Source: Eubacterium pyruvativorans
GTDB lineage: Bacteria; Bacillota; Clostridia; Peptostreptococcales; Anaerovoracaceae
Reading direction: 5' to 3'
DNA length: 64,000 nucleotides
Assembly: GCF_900102225.1 (NCBI RefSeq)
Contig: NZ_FNBF01000008.1
Coordinates: forward strand, 1 to 64,000
Program-made: the position numbers and the translations under genes
Shown: positions 1 through 7,900 of the stretch, one piece after another
Layout: each line of letters starts with the position of its first letter
Position numbering within the stretch: position 1 is the first letter of the stretch
The notes under the pieces: model-generated
Told to the model about the DNA's origin: nothing
Databases searched by the model: none
The model's input: the letters and a program-made list of their open reading frames with translations, nothing else

Positions 1-753
1 TTCCGTATTCGGCACCGTTCCGATGAAGCCGAACACACCGAACAATCCGTCGTCTTCATCCGCATGAATTGTGGTCTGCTCGCCGGTCTTCGTATTCTCC
101 ACCACCATGGTGTCCAGAATGCCGTCGCCGTCCAGTTCCTTCACAACCGTGTTCCACATAAAGTTAAGCTTCTCGTTCTTGAACGCCTTCTCCTGAATGG
201 ATTCCGCCGCACGGAGCTGGTCCCTTCTGTGGATGATAGTCACCTTTCTGGCAAACTTCGTCAGATACATGGCTTCTTCCACCGCTGCATCGCCGCCGCC
301 CACCACGTAGACTTCCAGATCTTCGAAGAAGTTGGCGTCACAGGTGGCGCAGTAGGACACGCCCTTGCCCCGGAACTTGCCTTCGTTCTTGCAGCCGATC
401 GGCCGGGAATGGGCACCGGTGGCGATGATCACCGCCTTGGCGTGATACTCTCCGTTGGCGCCGATCAGGATCTTCTCCGGACCGTCCAGCTTCACTTCCT
501 TGATGTTGTCGGACACTCTCTCACAGCCGAATTTCTCGCACTGCTTCGTCATCCGCTCGATCAGGGACGGACCGGACTCGCCTTCCAGCATCTGTCCCGG
601 ATAGTTCTCGATCTCATTGGTGATCGCGATCTGTCCGCCGTCCTGTGCCCGCTCGATGATCAGTGTGTTCAGTCTCGCCCGGCCGGCATAGATGCCTGCC
701 GCCAGACCTCCCGGGCCTGCACCCAGGATGATCACATCATACAGTTTACTCAT
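1..753 (-). CDS. trxB: Thioredoxin reductase, 3' end cut by window edge
   Basis: FAD/NADPH-dependent reduction of thioredoxin. The 251 codons present hold the N-terminal FAD loop (ILGAGPGG, residues 9-16), the redox-active SYCATCD motif near residue 135 and the NADPH loop VVGGGDAAVEEA. Only the C-terminal part lies outside the window. ATG at 751-753 follows AAGGAGGG by 7 nt and overlaps the stop of the upstream DUF3841 gene by 8 bp (ATGAGTAA), so the two are translationally coupled. It is the last visible gene of the betaine-reductase operon. Glycine/betaine reductases draw their electrons from NADPH through TrxB and thioredoxin, so a dedicated reductase here is biochemically sensible (known chemistry, inferred partnership). 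Confidence 0.95.
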   Translation of the reverse strand, partial: MSKLYDVIILGAGPGGLAAGIYAGRARLNTLIIERAQDGGQIAITNEIENYPGQMLEGESGPSLIERMTKQCEKFGCERVSDNIKEVKLDGPEKILIGANGEYHAKAVIIATGAHSRPIGCKNEGKFRGKGVSYCATCDANFFEDLEVYVVGGGDAAVEEAMYLTKFARKVTIIHRRDQLRAAESIQEKAFKNEKLNFMWNTVVKELDGDGILDTMVVENTKTGEQTTIHADEDDGLFGVFGFIGTVPNTE

Positions 754-1318
754 TGGTTTGCCCTCCTTCAGTCACGCTGATGATCCATTCCTTCCGGATG
801 CACCATGCAGCTCCCTGAATATACTCTTCATATATCGCAGTGTCAGAAAACAGATTCTGCCAACTGTTGATAACCTCTCTGCGCAGGGATGGATAGAATC
901 CGCTGCCGAATACATCGGACACCTCTCTGATCCCAAAGCGCTTTAATTTCCTCTGAAATGCCTCTGTCTCTTCCCGGCTCCCCAGAAAGGACAGCCCCAG
1001 AATTTTTTGCCATTCCCTGAGGTCGAAGCAGATCATCTGATCCGCCGGAACCGACAGCTCCAGCAGCACCGACGAGGCATCCATGGAAGCCCGGGACGGA
1101 TCCCGGAACATCCACACCGGTGACTCCGCGCCTTCCGGCTGCGGCACCTTCCGGCGGAGCGCCCCGTTCATGAAGTCGTAAGCCTCCAGGAAGATCCATG
1201 CCGTTTCGCCGTACTTCTTCCGAATGTAGGCCCGCTTCACTGTGGAAACCCCGTCCCGCCGGATGATATTCAGCACCTCCGGCGTCTGGGATGACCACAT
1301 GGTCACACGCTCATTCAT
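746..1318 (-). CDS. DUF3841-like protein, copy 2
   Basis: 190 aa, no signal peptide or membrane segment. N-terminal TMWSSQTPEVLNIIRRDG, a central AESPVWMF and LELSVPADQMICFDLREW, and C-terminal GAAWCIRKEWI resemble the DUF3841 family (LW-x-IQ start, PIW, vP-x-x-x-LlsDF-x-W, W-x-I-x-x-EW end). The function of that family is unknown. It is paralogous to the gene just upstream (shared SGxGxFYPxLxRxxxxSW motif) and overlaps it by 8 bp (ATGAATGA), as it overlaps trxB by 8 bp, so the three are tightly coupled. Family assignment rests on motif recall, not a search. Confidence 0.7.
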   Translation of the reverse strand: MNERVTMWSSQTPEVLNIIRRDGVSTVKRAYIRKKYGETAWIFLEAYDFMNGALRRKVPQPEGAESPVWMFRDPSRASMDASSVLLELSVPADQMICFDLREWQKILGLSFLGSREETEAFQRKLKRFGIREVSDVFGSGFYPSLRREVINSWQNLFSDTAIYEEYIQGAAWCIRKEWIISVTEGGQTNE

Positions 1319-1943
1319 ACTCTCTGATCTCCTTCAGCCATTCCGCCCGGAGTTCCCAGACCAGGGCATTGGCATCATCGAAATTCTTCGGACGCATGGT
1401 GAACACACGGCTCCAGCTCGCACGGATCTGCCGGGTCAGCAGGGGGTAGAAGTTTCCCTTTCCGGAAGAAATTAGTTCATCCTGTTCCTTCACCCCACAG
1501 CGCACCAGCTCACTTCGGAAACGCATCTCGTCGTCCCGGTTCTCCGGCACATACCAGTAATTCTGCCGGTATCCCCATGCTGTGACATTCAGTACGGCAA
1601 CACATTCTCTCGGGATTTCGAACGTCATCACCACCGTTCCTGGAGATGGTTCGAAACTCGACGACCGGCTCATGGTGAGCCAGATCGGGAATGCAGCGCC
1701 CTGCGGAATGTCCACATATTTCTTGGCTTCCTTCGTCAGCCAGCGATACAGGTCGATATAATATTCGGAGATTGTATCGTTTTTTCTTCGGATATACTCC
1801 TCTCTTACCCTGTAAAAACCGGTTTCTATCATTTCCCTGCAGACAGCCGGATCCTGACGGGTCCAGAGACGGACGGGATCTGCCGAAAGTACAGTGTCCA
1901 GTTCCTGTTCTTCCCGATCTCGTGTTTCCCGACATCTGTCCAT
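1311..1943 (-). CDS. DUF3841-like protein, copy 1
   Basis: 210 aa, soluble. VRLWTRQDPAVCREMIETG (from residue 24) matches the usual N-terminus of DUF3841. AAFPIWLTM, FEIPRECVAVLNVTAW and the C-terminal ALVWELRAEWLKEI also fit. It shares the FYPLLTRQIRASW stretch with its downstream paralogue. ATG at 1943 follows AGAGGAAA by about 7 nt. It begins 111 bp after the BCCT transporter stop, just past a strong 12-bp hairpin. The residue 1-23 leader is polar and not conserved in the paralogue. Role unknown; position inside the betaine-reductase operon is the only hint. Confidence 0.7.
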   Translation of the reverse strand: MDRCRETRDREEQELDTVLSADPVRLWTRQDPAVCREMIETGFYRVREEYIRRKNDTISEYYIDLYRWLTKEAKKYVDIPQGAAFPIWLTMSRSSSFEPSPGTVVMTFEIPRECVAVLNVTAWGYRQNYWYVPENRDDEMRFRSELVRCGVKEQDELISSGKGNFYPLLTRQIRASWSRVFTMRPKNFDDANALVWELRAEWLKEIREYE

Positions 1944-1963
1944 TCTGTGTTTCCTCTTTTTTT

Positions 1964-1994
1964 GTACTGCCGCCCGCTTTCCGGGCGGCAGTAC
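1964..1994. promoter_or_regulatory. 12-bp perfect intergenic hairpin inside the betaine operon
   Basis: Arms 1964-1975 (GTACTGCCGCCC) and 1983-1994 (GGGCGGCAGTAC), 7-nt loop. On the transcribed minus strand it lies between the transporter and the first DUF3841 gene. It is followed by an A-rich run and the ribosome binding site rather than by U residues, so it is not a standard terminator. An mRNA stabiliser or processing site that sets different levels for the upstream grd genes and downstream genes is an inference. Confidence 0.55.
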
Positions 1995-2054
1995 ACCGGT
2001 TCCCGCATGACAGAACCGTATTCCAGACTTTCACAGTCTTTCGAAGCAAAAAAG

Positions 2055-3584
2055 TTATTTCTTTGCCGGATCATGCACCGGCAGCATCAGAGGATCCTGC
2101 CGCATCGCCTTCACAGCTGCGATACAGATCGCAATCATGATGAAGATGAACGGGAATGCTGCGGCGATGGAAATCGTCTGCAGCGGTTTCAGTCCGCCGG
2201 CCATCAGCAGGCCGACAGCCGTGACAGCCTGAAGAATTCCCCAGAGGATCTTCCGGTTATTCGGCGGGTTCAGGTTTCCGTCGGATGTCAGCATGGACAG
2301 GACGAAGGTTCCCGAGTTCGCCGAAGTGATGAAGAACGTGCACAGCAGAACAATTGCGACAATCGAGAGCACTTTCCCCAGCGGATACTGGTTCAGCACC
2401 ACGAACAGTCCCGTTTCCGGCTGTGCGGCAATCTGCTTCAACTGATCCATGGAGAGGGTTCCGTCCAGTCCCAGCTTCAGCCCCAGAGAACCGAAGATGG
2501 AGAACCAGAAGATGGATCCCAGGGACGGCGCCAGCACCACGCCCAGGATGAATTCCCGGACGGTTCTTCCCTTGGAAATTCTGGCGATGAAGACACCGAC
2601 GAAAGGACCCCAGGCAATGAACCATGCCCAGTAGTATACCCGCCAGCTGCCCAGCCAGGAGTTGTCTCCGTGCGGGTTGATCGCCAGAGAATCGCCGATG
2701 AAGTTCTGGATATACTGTCCCATGCCGTTGGTCAGATTGTTCAGCATTTCCACCTTCGGCCCCACCAGGAAGGCCAGAAGCATGATGCCGATGGCGATAT
2801 ACAGGTTGGCGTCGGAAATCATTTTAATTCCCTTGTCAATGCCGGATACCGCAGACCAGACCACCACCAGAGTAATCAGAACGATGATCACGATCTGAAC
2901 GTTCATCTCCACAGGAACACGGAACAGGAAATTCAGACCGCTGTTGATCTGGATCGTTCCCAGTCCCAGGGACGTCACCACACCTGCCAGGGTGGCGAAC
3001 ACTGCCAGCACGTCGATGAGCTTTGCCAGCCATCCGTCCATACGATGCTCTCCCAGAAGAGGTTCCAGCACGGTACTGACCATGCCCGCTTTCTTCCGGC
3101 GGAACATGAAGTAGGCCAGCGCCAGTCCCACCACCGCATAGCACGCCCACGGGGACATGCCCCAGTGCATGAAGGCGGAGCGCATGGCGAACTTCGCTGC
3201 ATCTTCAGTCCCTGCCGTCAGCCCCATGCCGGAAGGCGGGTTGACGAAGTGGGAAATCGGTTCCGCGACGCCGTAGAACACCAGTCCTACGCCCATGCCG
3301 CATCCGAACAGCATGGCAAACCAGGATACTGTGCTGTATTCCGGCTCGGAGTCGTCATCCCCCAGCTTGATCTTTCCGAACCGGCTGGCGGCGATGGCAA
3401 CACAGAAGACCACGAAGAAAAACACAGTCAGCAGATACAGCCATCCGAAATCCGTTGTCAGAAAGGTGAACAACTTCCCGGAAAAAGCGGCGAACCCTTC
3501 GCTGAAGATGATCGCCGTGCCTGCCACAATGGCAGACAGGACGATCGATGCGATGAACACCGTTTTACTATTTTCTTTTTTCAT
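2055..3584 (-). CDS. BCCT-family betaine/carnitine/choline transporter
   Basis: 509 aa, about 12 membrane segments. Secondary transporter for glycine betaine or a related trimethylammonium compound. Family signatures are GMGVGLVFYGVAEP (near residue 95) and YYWAWFIAWGPFVGVFIAR followed by ISKGRTVREF (near 315). ATG at 3584 follows AGGAGGG, which itself overlaps the TAG stop of the upstream selenoprotein gene, so the two are coupled. Placement directly after a GrdB/GrdE-type pair is the main reason for reading the reductase as betaine-specific. Carnitine or choline transport cannot be excluded from sequence alone. Confidence 0.93.
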   Translation of the reverse strand: MKKENSKTVFIASIVLSAIVAGTAIIFSEGFAAFSGKLFTFLTTDFGWLYLLTVFFFVVFCVAIAASRFGKIKLGDDDSEPEYSTVSWFAMLFGCGMGVGLVFYGVAEPISHFVNPPSGMGLTAGTEDAAKFAMRSAFMHWGMSPWACYAVVGLALAYFMFRRKKAGMVSTVLEPLLGEHRMDGWLAKLIDVLAVFATLAGVVTSLGLGTIQINSGLNFLFRVPVEMNVQIVIIVLITLVVVWSAVSGIDKGIKMISDANLYIAIGIMLLAFLVGPKVEMLNNLTNGMGQYIQNFIGDSLAINPHGDNSWLGSWRVYYWAWFIAWGPFVGVFIARISKGRTVREFILGVVLAPSLGSIFWFSIFGSLGLKLGLDGTLSMDQLKQIAAQPETGLFVVLNQYPLGKVLSIVAIVLLCTFFITSANSGTFVLSMLTSDGNLNPPNNRKILWGILQAVTAVGLLMAGGLKPLQTISIAAAFPFIFIMIAICIAAVKAMRQDPLMLPVHDPAKK

Positions 3585-3596
3585 ACCGCTGCCCTC

Positions 3597-4901
3597 CTAT
3601 ACATGGAAAACAGTCGGTTCCTCGATATCAGTCGCGAGGGCTTCCAGAGCCACCTTTGTTCTGTGGTAACGGAGCTTCCACTGATCTTCCTTCGAAGTCT
3701 GCGGATCGCCCAGCGGATATGGAATGGAGATTGTCGGGACAATTCGGTTCGCACCGACTGTCTTGGATACCGGGATCAGATTGCACATATGCACGATCGG
3801 GAATCCTGCTCTCTCAATTTCCTTGACCATCGTTGCACCGCAACGCGTACAGGTTCCTCAGGTGGAGACGAGGATACATCCGTCAACGAGATCCTCTTTC
3901 AGATACGGAATGATCTCCTTCGCCATTCTCGCCGCTTCCGCCTCCGTTGTACCGGTACCTACTGTGGTGTACAGGTAGTCATGCATGCTGCCGAAGACGC
4001 CTTCCTTCATCAGAGCCTTCAGTGCGTCAACCGGTGTGATGACATTTGGGTCGGCATTGGCTGCCGCCGGGTCGAATCCTGCGTGGATCGTCTTGAAGAC
4101 GCCGCTTTCCAGTCTGTCCATCTTGGAAATGTCATATCTGCCCCAGCGTGTCGCGGATGCAGACTGGATGTGATCCGGGTTATTCACCGGTACGATACCG
4201 CCGGTGTTCAGCAGCGCGATTCTCGCATTGCCCAGATCCTTGATCGCCGGTGCGATCGGAACCTTGTCGATCTTCGGAATCGGAAGCTCCGTCTGGAACG
4301 GTTCTCCGTTCAGCTTCGCCACCAGCATCTCGATCATACGCTTGGAAGCCGGCTTGCCGTCCTCCAGCCATGTCTGGTGACGGATGCCTCTCTCGAAATA
4401 TCCGTCTTCGTCAGCGGAGCCTACAGGCTGGTCATTCAGGATCTTATTTGCCACATTGACCACAGCCTTCAGGTCCTTCCGCATCTTCGCCGCAGAAGCA
4501 CCGCCCTTCAGGATGATCATATCCTTCTTGAACATATTGGCTCCCGGGTTTTCCTCATTCATGGAGGTCAGAACCGGAACATTGAACTTTTCCTGTACGG
4601 CCTTGCAGATCGTTCCGCAGGCAACGCCGTAACGTCCGGCGTCGAATGCCGGTCCCGCAATGAAGATATCGAATTCCTTATCTTCCAGCATACCGAGGAT
4701 TGTCGCAACAGCTTCCTCTGTATTGGAACCCATATAGTTGTCACCGCAGATAACAGTATGTGTTACTTCCGCATCCAGGGTTCTGTTATACTGCATGGCC
4801 GGACCTACAGTTCCTTCATGGATCTCCGGTTCTGTGCCCGCCTTATCTTCTCCGCCGATCTGGCCGAAGAACTGATTCAGGTAAATGATTGCTTTTTTCA
4901 T
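3597..4901 (-). CDS. grdH: Selenoprotein subunit of betaine (glycine-type) reductase component B
   Basis: The reading frame runs through a UGA at 3858-3860 to TAG at 3597, giving 434 aa. The UGA lies in VST-U-GTCTRCGATMVKEI, the U-x-x-C-x-x-C active site of the GrdB/GrdF/GrdH family, and both flanks are typical family sequence (MKKAIIYLNQFFGQIGGED at the start, VGANRIVPTISIPYPLG near the end). The subunit cleaves the substrate amine while forming a selenoether for protein GrdA. ATG at 4901 is preferred over the in-frame TTG at 4907 because GGAGG is 9 nt from the ATG and only 3 nt from the TTG. A caller that treats UGA as stop would split the gene in two. Betaine specificity (grdH rather than grdB or grdF) is inferred from the BCCT neighbour. 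Confidence 0.9.
3831..3860 (-). promoter_or_regulatory. Selenocysteine UGA codon and SECIS-like hairpin
   Basis: UGA occupies 3860-3858 on the minus strand. Starting 12 nt after it, CGTTGC (3845-3840) pairs with GCAACG (3836-3831) around a 3-nt GGT loop, so the loop begins 19 nt past the UGA. Bacterial SECIS elements lie directly 3' of the UGA with a short apical loop containing G, at about this distance. Directly seen: perfect 6-bp stem and spacing. SelB recognition is inferred. Confidence 0.75.
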
Positions 4902-4916
4902 CGCCAAATCCCTCCG

Positions 4917-6242
4917 CTAAAATTCCTTCATTGTCTTCGGGGACCAGCCGAGTACCTGATCGCCGCAGAACATCGAGTTGTTCTCCAGAATAATGGAACC
5001 GTCTTCTCTGACCGATGGTCCAAGGATCTCGTCTCCGGCCCATCCGCCGGACATGCCGTCTCTCGCCAGTGCTTCCAGTTCGCCCAGAACTGTCTCCATC
5101 GGCGGCAGCTCAATCAGCTCCGATACGTTTCCGCAGGACACGATGGCATCGCACTTCTCATCCAGCGTAACCAGCGGCTGGGACTTTCCGTCACGGCCTG
5201 TGCACTCATTGGTGACACCCACCGTCTTCACACCCGCATCTTCCAGTGCAACGATGCATCCGACGAAGTCCGCATCCGGATTTCCGTAGCCTTCCTCCGC
5301 TACCACAGCGCCGTCTGCGCCCAGAGACTTGGCAATCTGTGCAACGAAAATCGCCGCTCTTTCCTTCTGCTCCAGTGCCACGTTCAGGTTCGCCATGATC
5401 ACACCCAGGAAGTTGATTGTCTTTCCATGTGCGTTATACAGTTCCTTGATTTCCGGGCAGTTCTGGAAATCATAGGTGGACCACTTGGAGGACACCGGCA
5501 TGAAGCTGCCGGACACCATAGCGCCGTCCAGAATCTCGTTCGGATCCATGACTGTCGGCAGCATGTGGTTGCAGTCCCAGCCGTAAACCAGGTCGTTATA
5601 TCCCATTTCTTCCATCTGGGACTGCGGCTGCATAACGTATACAACGGAAGGCAGCTTCTCGATTTCCGCATCTCTTCTCGTCATCGGTGTGGATTCATAG
5701 ACTTCGGTATCTTCCGGTTCCAGATCCTTCACCGCACTGCCGATGTACTCTGCCAGCTTGTGGCCTGCCCGACGCAGCGCATCATTCTTCTTCTGCTGCT
5801 CATACCGTTCGAATTCTTCATTTGTATCGGCAACCAGCACGATATTGTTCAGCTGTCCGAAGTATGTCAGCTTCTGACCTTCGCCGCACATGTCGATGAC
5901 ACCGTCCTGGAATCCGCCCCAGTGCTTTCCGACCACCAGCACACTACATTCCTTCAGTGCGTGAATGGTTCCTTCTCCGCACTTCTTCAGTTCACTGGTG
6001 TATCCCGGGAACAGACCTCTTCCGTCCGGACGTACCCGCGGTTCGATTGCTTCCTTCACCGGGCACATACGAATGTGGTCTCCCGGCTTCGCAATGTACA
6101 GGTCAGCCTCTGTAATTCTGTCATCTTCCATGATGAAGTCCAGCGCTTCCTGCTTATTGATCGTCAGTACACCATCCTTGAACGAAAGCGTATCGCCGAA
6201 AGCAATATCTTTCACATGGAAATTGCCAAGTTCAAGCCTCAT
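4917..6242 (-). CDS. grdI: Betaine (glycine-type) reductase component B proprotein subunit
   Basis: 441 aa, GrdE/GrdG/GrdI family. In known systems this proprotein is cleaved to alpha and beta chains, the beta chain gaining a carbonyl cofactor; the complex with the selenoprotein binds the amine substrate. Family stretches: LELGNFHVKDI at the start, VGKHWGGFQDGVIDMCGEG near 104, YGWDCNHMLPTVMDPNEILD near 220, SGSFMPVSSKWSTYDFQNCP near 244, TVGVTNECTGRDGKSQPL near 330. I could not place the cleavage site with confidence. Start ATG at 6242 follows AAGGAGGAG; an upstream in-frame codon at 6284 has no such site. The stop overlaps the ribosome binding site of the selenoprotein gene. First gene of the operon. 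No grdA, grdC or grdD lies in this window. Confidence 0.9.
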   Translation of the reverse strand: MRLELGNFHVKDIAFGDTLSFKDGVLTINKQEALDFIMEDDRITEADLYIAKPGDHIRMCPVKEAIEPRVRPDGRGLFPGYTSELKKCGEGTIHALKECSVLVVGKHWGGFQDGVIDMCGEGQKLTYFGQLNNIVLVADTNEEFERYEQQKKNDALRRAGHKLAEYIGSAVKDLEPEDTEVYESTPMTRRDAEIEKLPSVVYVMQPQSQMEEMGYNDLVYGWDCNHMLPTVMDPNEILDGAMVSGSFMPVSSKWSTYDFQNCPEIKELYNAHGKTINFLGVIMANLNVALEQKERAAIFVAQIAKSLGADGAVVAEEGYGNPDADFVGCIVALEDAGVKTVGVTNECTGRDGKSQPLVTLDEKCDAIVSCGNVSELIELPPMETVLGELEALARDGMSGGWAGDEILGPSVREDGSIILENNSMFCGDQVLGWSPKTMKEF

Positions 6243-6353
6243 ATTCTCCTCCTTACAGACAAAGGGTGATTCGTCTGCGTTCACAGAAGCTGTTCTTCAG
6301 CTCCTCGCACAACCGGCCGGATCCATGCCGGAATAATAAATCGAATTTATACA

Positions 6354-6407
6354 TAAGCGCGCTTACTCTTTCTTGTTCTATAATATCATAAGCGTGCTTA
6401 TTGTCAA
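6354..6407 (-). promoter_or_regulatory. grd operon promoter with two palindromic operators
   Basis: Minus-strand -35 TTGACA (6407-6402), 16-nt spacer, -10 TATTAT (6385-6380). A 14-nt near-palindrome ATAAGCGTGCTTAT (6388-6401) fills the spacer, and a perfect palindrome TAAGCGCGCTTA (6354-6365) lies just past the expected start point. A third copy precedes the divergent TetR gene. This is a textbook repressor layout, so TetR-mediated repression relieved by a substrate-related ligand is the likely control (inference). Confidence 0.82.
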
Positions 6408-6523
6408 TGAATTATCAAAAATAAATAGATTCTATCTATACATTTTTCAGCTGTTCCGATATCCCATCAATATGAAAGCATACTGGTAGGAATTCTCATG
6501 TTTGGCGAAAACGTTGTAATTAG

Positions 6524-6597
6524 TTGACCGGACAAATTAACTGCGATATAATATCACTCGTTTGTATTAGAATCCACACATTTCTAAGCGCGCTTAG
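6524..6597 (+). promoter_or_regulatory. tetR promoter and autoregulatory operator
   Basis: TTGACC at 6524-6529, 17-nt spacer, TATAAT at 6547-6552. A perfect palindrome CTAAGCGCGCTTAG sits at 6584-6597, about 25 bp past the expected start point, and matches the two operators in the divergent grd promoter. Autorepression is inferred. Confidence 0.82.
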
Positions 6598-6647
6598 GAT
6601 CAGGATCGTACAGACCACCTGAAATCAACAACAAGAGGAGTTTGATA

Positions 6648-7304
6648 ATGGCAGTACATGATCAGAAAAAGAAAGAGACGATGACCCGTTTCATTCTGGC
6701 CGCCCGGGAAGTGGTGGACGAGATCGGGCTGGAAAAGATCAGTGTCCGGAAGATCGCAGAACGGGCCGGATTCCACAATTCCACGATTTATGTCTATTTC
6801 GAAGATCTGGACGAACTGATTCTTCTGGCAACATTGACCCATTTCAACGAATACAGCAAGTGGCTTTATGAACATTCCAACACAGACCTGTCCCCCGTGG
6901 AGGAATTTCTTCAGTTATGGTACGCCTTCGGCGAAACCATCTTCGCCCGTCCGCGTATGTGGAAAAACTTCTTCTTCGGAAAGCACAGCCAGGAGCTGGG
7001 GAAAGTATTCAGTATCTACTACGATCTGTTTCCGGAGGAGAAGAAAGAATACTCCAAGGAAATCAGCGACATGTACTACGCCAGCAATATCATCGACCGC
7101 TGCATGATCACCCTTCGGCCGATGATGAAGGAACACACCCGGGTCACGGAGGAAAACATCAGTCTCCTAAACGAAATCACGGTTGCCTGCCTCCGTTATC
7201 TGATCGACGACATGATCGACCGGCCGGACATTCTCCCGGAAGATCAGAACCGGAAGCTGCAGGCCATGCTGCGGAATGTCATTTTCGGCGACGGGGCACG
7301 GTAA
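6648..7304 (+). CDS. TetR/AcrR-family repressor of the grd operon
   Basis: 218 aa. N-terminal helix-turn-helix at about residues 25-50 (VRKIAERAGFHNSTIYVYF), followed by an all-helical ligand-binding region with no recognisable family signature. ATG at 6648 follows AGAGGAG by 7 nt; a TTG at 6642 is too close to that site. Transcribed away from the betaine-reductase operon, with which it shares a 400-bp regulatory region holding three copies of the TAAGCGYGCTTA palindrome, so it most likely controls both. Ligand unknown; betaine or a metabolite is plausible. Confidence 0.9.
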   Translation: MAVHDQKKKETMTRFILAAREVVDEIGLEKISVRKIAERAGFHNSTIYVYFEDLDELILLATLTHFNEYSKWLYEHSNTDLSPVEEFLQLWYAFGETIFARPRMWKNFFFGKHSQELGKVFSIYYDLFPEEKKEYSKEISDMYYASNIIDRCMITLRPMMKEHTRVTEENISLLNEITVACLRYLIDDMIDRPDILPEDQNRKLQAMLRNVIFGDGAR

Positions 7305-7347
7305 CCGGAGAGGGGCTGTCACAACGAACAACAGAGATACATTTTCC

Positions 7348-7420
7348 TGCCGGAAAACGTCCACCGGACGCTTTCCGGCATTTTCACGGGGGAGCCGGCC
7401 GGTTCCTCCGGTATTTTTTT
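7348..7420 (+). terminator. Terminator after tetR
   Basis: A long inverted repeat at 7348-7380 (TGCCGGAAA arm, inner CGTCC/GGACG, TTTCCGGCA arm) is followed by TTTT. A second G+C-rich stretch then ends in seven T residues at 7414-7420. Confidence 0.7.
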
Positions 7421-7451
7421 GCCGTCACTTTCCCGCAGTAAAGCATCCCCC

Positions 7452-7480
7452 TTGACACGCCGAGGAATATCATAGATAAT
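7452..7480 (+). promoter_or_regulatory. Promoter of the ACT/UPF0210 operon
   Basis: TTGACA (7452-7457), 17-nt spacer, GATAAT (7475-7480), about 105 bp before the ACT-domain gene. Confidence 0.65.
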
Positions 7481-7585
7481 TTATAAAATAGGGACGAGAA
7501 TCACCAATCGAAATCGTTACATATCACAAATTTCCATTTTCACCCGGCAGTTTCTGCCGCAGCTGTACAGAGAAAGGAACAACAC

Positions 7586-7858
7586 ATGGACAAGGAAAAG
7601 GCTGTCATTACTGTATCCGGCAAGGACCGCAAGGGCATCCTCGCCGCCGCCGCCACGGAGGTTGCGAAGGCCGGAGGCAACATCGTAAACGTTTCGCAAT
7701 CCGTCATGGACGGGATCTTCCATATGGCCATGATCATCGAGATCGACGAATTGAACGTCCGACTGGTGGATCTGCAGGAGAATATCGTGAATGAACTTCC
7801 TGAAATGCAGATTCACGTGATGCACGAAGACATTTTCAACGCAATGCATACGATCTAA
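7586..7858 (+). CDS. ACT-domain protein, UPF0237 family
   Basis: 90 aa, a single ACT fold: AVITVSGKDRKGILAAAATE opens the first strand-helix, followed by GGNIVNVSQSVMDGIFHMAM and the second half-repeat. Stand-alone ACT proteins of this family are related to the GcvR-type regulatory domain and are presumed to bind a small ligand such as an amino acid; no reaction is known. AGAAAGGA precedes the ATG. It lies 42 bp before an UPF0210 gene, a pairing common in Firmicutes and archaea, which suggests a joint function. Confidence 0.9.
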   Translation: MDKEKAVITVSGKDRKGILAAAATEVAKAGGNIVNVSQSVMDGIFHMAMIIEIDELNVRLVDLQENIVNELPEMQIHVMHEDIFNAMHTI

Positions 7859-7900
7859 CCATTGCGGGAAGAAGCGGGAAGAATACGAAAGGACGAGATT

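Noticed and set aside
1947-6269. A 1440-codon open frame on the plus strand opposite the grd operon
   Set aside because: Entirely antisense to well-recognised genes. It is Arg/His/Gln-rich with no domain, and arises from third-position G/C bias on the other strand.
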